In this document: piece after piece, positions 1 through 5,893 of the stretch
Position numbering within the stretch: position 1 is the stretch's first letter
Layout: every line of letters begins with the position of its first letter
Assembly: GCA_910584835.1 (NCBI GenBank)
Contig: CAJUEG010000073.1
Location: 1-13,029 of the forward strand
Direction: 5' to 3'
Length of the DNA: 13,029 nucleotides
Origin: an uncultured Oscillospiraceae bacterium
GTDB taxonomy: Bacteria > Bacillota > Clostridia > Oscillospirales > Oscillospiraceae
Notes under the pieces: model-generated
The model's input: only the letters and a program-made list of their open reading frames with translations
What the model was told of the DNA's origin: nothing
Databases searched by the model: none
Translations under genes and position numbers: made by a program

Positions 1-491
1 CCCAGGCCGGTGGGGTCGGCCATGCCGTGGTTCAGGTCCCAGTACAGGTCATAGGCCCTCCTGGCCCGGTCCAGGCAGGCCTTCTCGCCGGTGACGCCGT
101 AGTACTCCGCGTTGGCCAGGGCGTAGAACGCCTCGGAGAAGCAGTAGCGGCGCTGGCGCAGGGGTTTGCCGTCCCCGGTGACGGTGAAATACATCCGCTC
201 ACCCGCCGCCCGGTTGATGCAGTGCGCCTCCATGAAGTCCAGGCAGCTCTTGGACGCCGCCAGCCACTCCTCCCGCACGCCGTAGGTGTGGCACAAAAAG
301 GCGAATATCCAGCCGCACCGGCCCTGCATCCACACGCTCTTGTCGGTGGAGTAGATCTCCCCCTTCCGATCCAGGCAGGTGTACACCCCGCCGTGCTCCC
401 TGTCCATGCCGTGCTCCAGCCAGAAGGCGGCGCAGCGGTCCAGCTCATCCCGCACCCATTGGCGGGTCTGTTCCATTTTTACCCGGTCCAT
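1..491 (-). CDS. AGE-family sugar 2-epimerase, N-terminal part (cut by window edge)
   Basis: The first 163 codons of a protein that continues beyond the window. The N-terminus reads MDRVKMEQTRQWVRDELDRC, followed by WLEHGMDREHGGVYTCLDRKG and then KSVWMQGRCGW. This is the characteristic opening of the N-acylglucosamine 2-epimerase (AGE) / cellobiose 2-epimerase superfamily, an (alpha/alpha)6 barrel that epimerises or isomerises sugars in the cytoplasm. The W-x-Q-x-R element (residues 54-58) lies in the substrate pocket in this family. The catalytic histidines fall in the missing C-terminal part, so the substrate (N-acylglucosamine, mannose, cellobiose or another) cannot be told. I chose ATG at 491 because GGAG lies about 8 bases upstream; an ATG at 498 is in another frame. 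It has its own promoter and is divergent from the esterase gene. The family is certain enough; the exact activity is not. Confidence 0.85.
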   Translation of the reverse strand, partial: MDRVKMEQTRQWVRDELDRCAAFWLEHGMDREHGGVYTCLDRKGEIYSTDKSVWMQGRCGWIFAFLCHTYGVREEWLAASKSCLDFMEAHCINRAAGERMYFTVTGDGKPLRQRRYCFSEAFYALANAEYYGVTGEKACLDRARRAYDLYWDLNHGMADPTGL

Positions 492-582
492 CGCCCATCT
501 CCGTCCTTTCCTTTGTGCGCCCCGCGCAAAATAAATTGATTCCTTTCCGCCGGCTTGTGGGATTTCCACAGCTCATATCCGC

Positions 583-611
583 ATTGTACCATTTCGGGCA
601 AAATTTTTCAA
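583..611 (-). promoter_or_regulatory. Promoter of the AGE-family epimerase gene
   Basis: On the minus strand, -35 TTGAAA (611-606) and -10 TACAAT (588-583) are separated by exactly 17 bases. Each differs from the sigma-A consensus at one position. Transcription would start near 576 and give a leader of about 85 bases before the ATG at 491. The -35 overlaps one arm of a 7-bp dyad (605-630). Confidence 0.7.
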
Positions 612-630
612 CAATTATATTTTTTGAAAA
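605..630. promoter_or_regulatory. Inverted repeat between divergent promoters, candidate operator
   Basis: TTTTCAA (605-611) and TTGAAAA (624-630) form a perfect 7-bp dyad with a 12-base AT-rich gap; arm centres are 19 bp apart, about two helical turns. The left arm covers the -35 of the leftward epimerase promoter, and the whole dyad lies upstream of the rightward esterase promoter. That would suit a dimeric repressor or activator acting on both units. The flank is AT-rich, so chance symmetry is possible; the function is inference. Confidence 0.3.
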
Positions 631-656
631 TTCCTTCTATTTTTCGGCAAAAGGGC

Positions 657-685
657 GTGACAGCCGCCCCGGCCTATGGTATCAT
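657..685 (+). promoter_or_regulatory. Promoter of the esterase-YesL operon
   Basis: GTGACA (657-662), 17 bases, TATCAT (680-685): -35 matches five of six consensus positions and -10 five of six. Transcription would start near 692, about 33 bases before the ATG at 725. The ribosome site GGAGGT (711-716) lies 8 bases before the ATG. Confidence 0.65.
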
Positions 686-724
686 AGCCTCACCAGATTT
701 TTTGGAAAGCGGAGGTCAGTTTTT

Positions 725-1375
725 ATGAAAAAGCACATTGTCTGCATTGGCGACTCCAACACCCACGGCTACTGCGCCGACCCGTCCGACTGCGCCGACG
801 GCGGCATCCGCTTCAACGAGGAGGAGCGCTGGACCTGCCTGCTGCAAAAGGCCCTGGGGCCGGAGTACCTGGTCACCGAGGAGGGGCTGAGCGGCCGCAC
901 CACCGTGTTCCCCGATCCCCTCCACGAATCCATGGACGCGCTGGGCGTCGTCTACTCCCTGCTGAAGAGCCACGAGGCGGTGGACCTGCTCATCATCATG
1001 CTGGGCACCAACGACACCAAGGAACGGCTGGGGGCCAACGCCGCCTGCATCGCCATCGGCATGGAGCGGCTGGTGCGCAAGGCCCAGAGCGTGGACTGCT
1101 GGGGAGACCACGCCCCCAATATTCTCATCGTCTGTCCCCCCGCCATTCTGCCCCTGATGGAGGTCAACCCCTGCGGCGCCGCCATGGGCAGGGGCTGCGT
1201 GGAGAAGTCCCGGGAGCTGCCCCGGTACCTGGAGCAGACCGCCCAACTGGTGGGCGCCCACTACTTTGACGCGGCGAAATGCGAATTCAACCGGGTGGAC
1301 GGGATGCACCTGACCCGGCACGGCCACGCCCAGCTGGCGGACAAGCTGGCCGGACTGGTCCCCACGCTGCTATGA
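725..1375 (+). CDS. SGNH/GDSL-family esterase (arylesterase-like hydrolase)
   Basis: A 216-residue hydrolase of the SGNH/GDSL superfamily, which cleaves acyl esters using a Ser-His-Asp triad. All four blocks are visible: block I GDSNTHG with nucleophile Ser11; block II LSGRTT with oxyanion-hole Gly57; block III GTND with Asn96; block V DGMHL with Asp192 and His195. GDSNTHG and LSGRT resemble the aryl-esterase/acyl-CoA thioesterase-like branch also seen among carbohydrate esterases. There is no signal peptide, so it is cytoplasmic. ATG 725 is preferred over any upstream in-frame start because GGAGGT sits 8 bases before it and the promoter lies between. The stop overlaps the ATG of the next gene (1372-1375), which implies translational coupling. 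A role in deacylating an imported sugar is plausible from the neighbours but unproven. Confidence 0.88.
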   Translation: MKKHIVCIGDSNTHGYCADPSDCADGGIRFNEEERWTCLLQKALGPEYLVTEEGLSGRTTVFPDPLHESMDALGVVYSLLKSHEAVDLLIIMLGTNDTKERLGANAACIAIGMERLVRKAQSVDCWGDHAPNILIVCPPAILPLMEVNPCGAAMGRGCVEKSRELPRYLEQTAQLVGAHYFDAAKCEFNRVDGMHLTRHGHAQLADKLAGLVPTLL

Positions 1376-2010
1376 ACCAGATCTTCAACCCGGAAAACTT
1401 TTTCTGGCAGTGCTTTGACAAGATGGCGGACGTGGTGGGGCTGAGCCTGCTGTGGTTTTTGTGCTCCCTGCCGGTGGTCACCATCGGCCCCGCCTGCGCC
1501 GCGCTGTACGACGCCTCCGCCCGCTGCGTCCGGGGCGGGGAGGGCTCCCCCTACGGCCGGTTTTTCCGCACCTTCCGCCGGGAGTTCAAGTCCGCCGCCC
1601 TGTGCGCCCTGACCTGGGGGACGGCTCTTCTGCTGCTCTTTTTCGGCCACAACATCGCCCTCAGCCTGGCCCGGGAGTCCGGCTCCAGGCCCATGCTGGT
1701 GCTGGCGGTGGCCTACCTGGTGCTTCTCGTCATCCCCGCCGGCATGCTGTGCTGGCTGTTTCCCCTGCTCTCCCGGTTCCAGTACAGCTTCCGGGCGCTG
1801 AACAAGACCGCCCTTCAGTTCTGGTTCGCCCATCTCCCCTCCACCCTGGCCATGGCGGCGCTGCTGGCGCTGTGCGTAAATATCTGCGTCCGGCTGCTCC
1901 TCCCGGTGTGCTGCCTGCCCTGCCTGCTGGCCCTGGCCCACTCCCTCTTCGCGGAGCGGGCCTTCCAAAAGCACATGCCGGAGGAACAGGATGTGGACGG
2001 GCCGTCCTGA
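1372..2010 (+). CDS. YesL-like DUF624 membrane protein
   Basis: A 212-residue integral membrane protein. The N-terminus, with FNPENFFWQCFDKMADVVGL and then WFLCSLPVVTIGPACAALYD, is the hallmark of DUF624/YesL. This family is found in Gram-positives, often beside sugar ABC transporters and glycan-degrading enzymes; its biochemical role is unknown. Hydrophobic segments lie around residues 21-46, 74-96, 107-132 and 157-190 (the last long enough for two passes), giving roughly four or five membrane spans. The segment of residues 53-73 is rich in Arg and Lys and probably cytoplasmic. The ATG at 1372 overlaps the esterase stop by 4 bp, so the two proteins are probably made together. No transporter genes are present in the window. 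In Bacillus, yesL belongs to a rhamnogalacturonan locus, which fits loosely with the deoxy-sugar genes downstream. Confidence 0.85.
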   Translation: MNQIFNPENFFWQCFDKMADVVGLSLLWFLCSLPVVTIGPACAALYDASARCVRGGEGSPYGRFFRTFRREFKSAALCALTWGTALLLLFFGHNIALSLARESGSRPMLVLAVAYLVLLVIPAGMLCWLFPLLSRFQYSFRALNKTALQFWFAHLPSTLAMAALLALCVNICVRLLLPVCCLPCLLALAHSLFAERAFQKHMPEEQDVDGPS

Positions 2011-2057
2011 ACGGGACCATATGCGCCTGACCGGCTTGCCCTTCCCCTCGCAAATAC

Positions 2058-2097
2058 AGCGCCGCCGGACTGCGAGCTTTCGCCGTCCGGCGGCGCT
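2058..2097. terminator. Hairpin terminator between convergent genes
   Basis: A perfect stem of 13 bp (arms 2058-2070 and 2085-2097, core GCGCCGCCGGAC) with a 14-base loop lies between the YesL-like gene and the convergent fucO gene. The T tract is weak (TTCTCT on the plus strand), so it may work in both directions with modest efficiency. Confidence 0.65.
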
Positions 2098-2133
2098 TCT
2101 CTGCGCGTTATCTCAAGCCGGCGGCGTTCCGCC

Positions 2134-3279
2134 TCACATAATCTTGCGGAACAGCGCCTTGAAGTCGTCCACGCTGGCGGCCTTGGGGTTGCCGGGGGCG
2201 CAGGCGTCGGCGGCGGCGGACTGGGCCAGGAACTCCAGGTCCTCCTCCTTCATGGCCTCCAGCCTGGTGGGGATGCCCACGTCCGCGGACAGCTGGCGCA
2301 CCGCATCGATGGCGGCCCTGCGGTAGGCGGCCTGGTCCATCCCGGTGGTGTCCACCCCCATGGCCTCGGCGATGTGCTTGAACTTGTCGCCGGTGGCCTC
2401 CTGGTTGAACTCCATGACAATGGGCAGCATCATGGCGCAGGCCACGCCGTGGGGGGTGTCGTACACCGCGCCCAGGGTGTGGGCCATGGAGTGGGCGATG
2501 CCCAGGCCCACGTTGGAGAAGGCCATGCCGGTGACAAACTGGCCCAGGGCCATGGCCTCCCGGCCCTCTGGGTCGTTGTTCACCGCCTTGCGCAGGTTGG
2601 CGGAGATCAGCTTGATGGCCTCCAGGTTCAGGCAGTCGGCCAGCTCCCAGGCGGCGGCGGTGGTGTAGCCCTCGATGGCGTGGGTGAGGGCGTCCATGCC
2701 GGTGGCGGCGGTGAGCCCCTTGGGCATGGTGGACATCATGTCCGGGTCCACGATGGCGATGTCGGGGATGTCGTTCACGTCCACGCACACGAACTTGCGC
2801 TTCTTCTCCACGTCGGTGATGACGTAGTTGATAGTGGCCTCGGCGGCGGTGCCGGCGGTGGTGGGGACGGCGATGGTGAACACGGTGCGGTTCTTGGTGG
2901 GGGCCACCCCCTCAAGGGAGCGCACGTCGGCGAACTCGGGGTTGTTGATGATGATGCCGATGGCCTTGCCGGTGTCCATGGAGGACCCGCCGCCGATGGC
3001 GATCATGTAGTCCGCGCCGGACTTCTTGTACGCCTCCACCCCGGACTTCACGTTCTCAATGGTGGGGTTGGGCTTGATGTCCGAGTAGACCTCATAGGCC
3101 ATATTGCTGGCGTCCAGCAGGTCGGTGACCTTCTTGGTGATGCCGAACTTCACCAGGTCCGGGTCAGAGGCGATGAACGCCTTGCGGAAGCCCTTGGCGG
3201 ACACGATGCCGGGGATTTCCTGGATGGCGCCCTTGCCGTGGTAGGAAATGCCGTTGAGTACGAAGCGGTTGACTGCCAT
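2134..3279 (-). CDS. fucO: Lactaldehyde reductase (iron-dependent alcohol dehydrogenase, FucO type)
   Basis: A 381-residue group III alcohol dehydrogenase; E. coli FucO is nearly the same length. It reduces L-lactaldehyde to (S)-1,2-propanediol with NADH, the fermentative end step of L-rhamnose and L-fucose breakdown, in the cytoplasm. Sequence support: nucleotide-binding GGGSSMDTGKAIG (96-108); NNPEFADVRSLEG (112-124), nearly identical to the E. coli enzyme; and metal ligands Asp196, His200, His263 and His277 at the same numbering as E. coli FucO (MDALTHAIEG, GLGIAHSMAHTLG, TPHGVA). Start ATG 3279 has GGGAGG (3294-3289) 9 bases upstream. It is the last gene of the rhaB operon, separated from the aldolase by 187 bases. 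Another primary-alcohol substrate is possible, but the context makes lactaldehyde the best call. Confidence 0.92.
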   Translation of the reverse strand: MAVNRFVLNGISYHGKGAIQEIPGIVSAKGFRKAFIASDPDLVKFGITKKVTDLLDASNMAYEVYSDIKPNPTIENVKSGVEAYKKSGADYMIAIGGGSSMDTGKAIGIIINNPEFADVRSLEGVAPTKNRTVFTIAVPTTAGTAAEATINYVITDVEKKRKFVCVDVNDIPDIAIVDPDMMSTMPKGLTAATGMDALTHAIEGYTTAAAWELADCLNLEAIKLISANLRKAVNNDPEGREAMALGQFVTGMAFSNVGLGIAHSMAHTLGAVYDTPHGVACAMMLPIVMEFNQEATGDKFKHIAEAMGVDTTGMDQAAYRRAAIDAVRQLSADVGIPTRLEAMKEEDLEFLAQSAAADACAPGNPKAASVDDFKALFRKIM

Positions 3280-3360
3280 GGTAGTGTACCTCCCAAATTA
3301 TAATAAAATCAAATGAACCGCAAAAATAAGGGGAATTCATCCTGTTTCCAGGCAGAATAT

Positions 3361-3382
3361 GCTTCCGCTGCCGGGCGGAAGC
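3361..3382. other. Hairpin in the rhaD-fucO gap
   Basis: GCTTCCGC (3361-3368) and GCGGAAGC (3375-3382) form a perfect 8-bp stem with a 6-base loop. No T tract follows on either strand, so it is more likely an intercistronic processing or stability hairpin than a full terminator. It would sit between the aldolase and fucO messages. Confidence 0.4.
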
Positions 3383-3430
3383 GTTGAAGATACAACGGCT
3401 TGAAAGGCAAATTAAAGTTCTTTTTGGATA

Positions 3431-3450
3431 CTTTTTCTTTCAAGAAAAAG
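3431..3450 (-). terminator. AT-rich hairpin just after the aldolase stop
   Basis: CTTTTTCTT (3431-3439) and AAGAAAAAG (3442-3450) form a perfect 9-bp inverted repeat with a 2-base gap, two bases after the rhaD stop codon. The stem is AT-rich and followed on the minus strand by TATCC then AAAAAG, so it is at best a weak or partial terminator, perhaps lowering fucO expression relative to rhaD. Confidence 0.35.
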
Positions 3451-3452
3451 GT

Positions 3453-4265
3453 TCAGTCCAGCCAGCCCTCCCGGGCCTTGATGCTGAAGCGCTCCTCCAT
3501 CAGGTGGAGCTGCTGGTCGGTGATGGTGGTTTTCAGCGGCAGGTGGGCGATCTTCATGTAGATCTCCGCCGCCTTCTCCGCCGTCTCGATGAGGCCGAAG
3601 GTCTCGTCCAGGTCGCGGCCCGCGCCGTAGATGCCGTGCTGGGACCACACCACCAGCCGGGCGGTCTTCATCTCCTCCGCCGTGGCCTGGCCGATCTCGT
3701 TGGTGCCGCACAGCATCCAGGGCAGCACGTTCACCCCCTCGGGGAACACCACCACGCACTCGGTGCACATCTGCCACAGGGTGCGGGTGAAGGAGCGGCT
3801 GTCCAGGTCGTGGACGTAGGTCATGGCCAGCAGGTTGGCCGGGTGGCAGTGCATGACGATGCGGTTGTCCGGGTCCACGGCCAGCCGGGCGGCGTGACTC
3901 ATCATGTGGGCGGGGAACTCTGAGGTGAACTTACCGCCATCGGTGAAGCCCCAGAGGAGCTGGGCGGTTTTGCCGCCGTCCGTCAGCCGCACCAGCCCCA
4001 GGTTCGCCGCCGGGTCATACTGCACGTTTTTGAAGTACTTGCCCGTGCCGGTGACGATGAAGTACTTCCCGTCCAGCGCCGGGGCCTCGAACCCGGTGGG
4101 GATGACCCGAATTACCTCGTTCACGTCCAGATACCGGGCCACCTCAGCCTCGTCCAGCAGCCAGCTGATGTTGCCGCCGTTGCGCTCGTCCCAGCCGTGG
4201 TTGTACATATTGGTGGCGGTGCGCACCATCTCCACCAGGAAGGGGGCGTTCATGATGTCTTTCAT
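3453..4265 (-). CDS. rhaD: Rhamnulose-1-phosphate aldolase
   Basis: A 270-residue class II (zinc) aldolase of the AraD/FucA/RhaD family, close in length to E. coli RhaD (274). It splits L-rhamnulose 1-phosphate into DHAP and L-lactaldehyde. RhaD-specific stretches include KGWDERNGGN-like HGWDERNGGN (23-32), IVTGTGKYFKNVQYDPAANLG (70-90), FPEGVNVLPWM (174-184) and TNEIGQATAEEM (188-199). The zinc ligands His139 and His141 (MHCH), His210 (SQHG) and the catalytic Glu116 (TSEFPAH) are all present at the expected spacing. These features separate it from the shorter FucA. ATG 4265 is chosen because AAAGG lies 9 bases upstream and the family alignment begins there; an in-frame extension to 4394 would run back over the isomerase stop and through the repeat, and is rejected. 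Third gene of the operon. Confidence 0.93.
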   Translation of the reverse strand: MKDIMNAPFLVEMVRTATNMYNHGWDERNGGNISWLLDEAEVARYLDVNEVIRVIPTGFEAPALDGKYFIVTGTGKYFKNVQYDPAANLGLVRLTDGGKTAQLLWGFTDGGKFTSEFPAHMMSHAARLAVDPDNRIVMHCHPANLLAMTYVHDLDSRSFTRTLWQMCTECVVVFPEGVNVLPWMLCGTNEIGQATAEEMKTARLVVWSQHGIYGAGRDLDETFGLIETAEKAAEIYMKIAHLPLKTTITDQQLHLMEERFSIKAREGWLD

Positions 4266-4310
4266 TTCAATCAACCTTTCGATTTTGCGCACGAACGGGC
4301 AGGGCCTGTA

Positions 4311-4369
4311 GGGGCGCAAGCCGTGCGCCCGCCGTGCCGCGTATGATGCGGGCGCACAATGTGCGCCCC
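4311..4369. repeat. REP-like palindromic element with four GGGCGCA arms
   Basis: Lies in the 115-base gap between isomerase and aldolase. GGGGCGCA (4311-4318), TGCGCCC (4324-4330), GGGCGCACA (4350-4358) and TGTGCGCCC (4360-4368, followed by C) alternate in orientation. They can fold either as two side-by-side hairpins or as one nested structure: 4311-4318 with 4362-4369, and 4324-4330 with 4350-4356. Both folds are perfectly paired over 7-9 bp. Such GTAGGGGCGCA...TGCGCCCC elements are, to my knowledge, dispersed in GC-rich Clostridia; I cannot verify copy number here. In this position it could protect the 3' end of the isomerase message or reduce read-through. Confidence 0.6.
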
Positions 4370-4380
4370 AGCCATGCCGC

Positions 4381-5799
4381 TTACCGCGTGACAATGTCCA
4401 CAGGCACGTTGAAGATCTTCGCCACCTTCAAGATGGTGTCGATGTGCCGCCCCGAGGCCGCCGCCATGTGGTGGGTGGGCCCGGCCTCGCTCCACCGGTC
4501 GCAGAACTCCCGCGCGCCGCAGGTGAAGCGGGTGCGCATATTGGTGTCGCCGAAGGTGAAGATGGGTCCGTCCTCGTTGACGCCCTCCGCCGCCACAAAC
4601 TTGAAATGGCCGTCCCGGTCCTGGGTGATGCCCAGGTAGGTGACCGGGCCCAGGTGGGGGTAGAACTGGGTCAGATAGCCGCCGCCGGTCTTGCCGTGGA
4701 ACACGGGGACGATCTTCATGGTGGGTTTTTTCGCGGAGATATCCGCGTCGCCGGAGCCGCTGTGGCCGATGATGCAGATGTCCTGGTCAAAGTCGATGGA
4801 GTACATCTCGGACAGCTGGCCCATGCCGGCGATGGTCTTGAGGATGGACATGGCCATGGCCACCTTGATGTCGCCCTCCACGGCGCAGGCCACCCCCTGC
4901 TTGATGAGCATGGAGAAGGCGGGAATGAGCATACTGTCCAGCACGCCCGCCTTGCCCTGGGCGAAGCCGTCGTAGTGGGAGGCGATGAAGCCGATGCGCT
5001 CGTCCTTGACCCACTGCTCAAAGGCCACCACGTACTTGGCCATGTCCCAGACCTTCTCGACTGTGCCGCCGCCCTCGATGTCAAAGGTGTCCAGAATGTC
5101 CCGGGCTTTTGCCCGGATGGCCCCCTCGTCGGTGATATCGTCGGCGATGGCCCACATCTTCTCCCAGTCGAACTGCTTGGTGTACAGCCACATCCGGTGG
5201 TACAGGTTCGTTTCGTCGATGTACAGATCCATCATGCCGGGGTAGGGCCGCCCGATCTGGGCCAGGTTGGTGTCCCGGAAGCGGCGGCGCACCTGGGCGG
5301 CGCGGCACCAGTCCTCGATCTCCGCCTGGGCGTGGGGGTCGCCCCCCTCCACCACCCCGGTGATGACGGCGTGGCGCTTGCCCGCCCGCTCCAGGTCGGC
5401 CACCATCTCGCCCACCGCGCCGCAGGCGTACAGCTGCCCCAGCCAGGTGGCGGTGTCGGTGCTGGCGTAGTCCGGGGCCTGCTTTTTCTGGAGGTTGACC
5501 AGCACCACCGGCACGTCCAGGTCCCGGACGGCGGGCAGCATATTGTAGGACGTGGCGTAGGTCAGCAGCTGCAAAATCACCAGGTCCACGTCGGCGGCCC
5601 GGAACTTGTCCCCGGCCGCCTGGGCCAGCTCCTTGGTGGTGACGATGCCGCCGTCGATGAGCTCCACGGTGTGGGGGAGCGTCTTTTTGAAGTCGGCGTA
5701 CTGGCCCTCAAACTCCGGCACCAGGGACGGGAACTGGGGCAGATAGGCCCCCAGGGCGATGGCGAATACGCCCACCCGGGCCTTGGTTTCCACTAACAT
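4381..5799 (-). CDS. AraA/FucI-superfamily sugar isomerase (probable L-rhamnose or L-fucose isomerase)
   Basis: A 472-residue protein of the L-fucose/L-arabinose isomerase superfamily (COG2407-like), which interconverts aldoses and ketoses using a divalent metal, normally manganese. Residues resembling the AraA catalytic set are present with near-AraA spacing: Glu308 (AVEGDIK), Glu331 (LSEMYSID), His346 (IIGHSGSGD) and His443/His444 (GPTHHMA). It is shorter than classical FucI (about 590) and close to AraA (about 500). It lies between rhamnulokinase and RhaD, so the expected reaction is L-rhamnose to L-rhamnulose, or L-fucose to L-fuculose. It is not the TIM-barrel RhaA. ATG 5799 is chosen over the longer frame (to 5871) because GGAGG lies 7 bases upstream and LVETKARVGVFAI begins the first strand of the fold. 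Substrate is inferred from neighbours only, so no symbol is given. Confidence 0.82.
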   Translation of the reverse strand: MLVETKARVGVFAIALGAYLPQFPSLVPEFEGQYADFKKTLPHTVELIDGGIVTTKELAQAAGDKFRAADVDLVILQLLTYATSYNMLPAVRDLDVPVVLVNLQKKQAPDYASTDTATWLGQLYACGAVGEMVADLERAGKRHAVITGVVEGGDPHAQAEIEDWCRAAQVRRRFRDTNLAQIGRPYPGMMDLYIDETNLYHRMWLYTKQFDWEKMWAIADDITDEGAIRAKARDILDTFDIEGGGTVEKVWDMAKYVVAFEQWVKDERIGFIASHYDGFAQGKAGVLDSMLIPAFSMLIKQGVACAVEGDIKVAMAMSILKTIAGMGQLSEMYSIDFDQDICIIGHSGSGDADISAKKPTMKIVPVFHGKTGGGYLTQFYPHLGPVTYLGITQDRDGHFKFVAAEGVNEDGPIFTFGDTNMRTRFTCGAREFCDRWSEAGPTHHMAAASGRHIDTILKVAKIFNVPVDIVTR

Positions 5800-5893
5800 A
5801 GCAAAACCTCCATTTGCGTTCAAACGATTCGGTCTGCTCCGCGCAATTTTTGAAACATCAAGGGACGTCATTCGCCCTTGCGAACAACTGTGG

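Noticed and set aside
2374..3303. Long open frame on the plus strand opposite fucO (and similar ones opposite the isomerase, rhaB and kinase genes)
   Set aside because: Products are Gly/His/Val-rich low-complexity shadows from GC-rich third positions of the real genes on the other strand.
3297..3325. TATAAT-like box just upstream of fucO with a possible -35 TTTTGC
   Set aside because: Transcription would start inside the ribosome site (3289-3294), leaving no usable leader, and the -35 is poor. Chance in an AT-rich gap is more likely.
4266..4394. N-terminal extension of rhaD by 43 residues
   Set aside because: It would overlap the isomerase stop, translate the palindromic repeat and precede the good AAAGG-ATG start at 4265; family members begin near that ATG.
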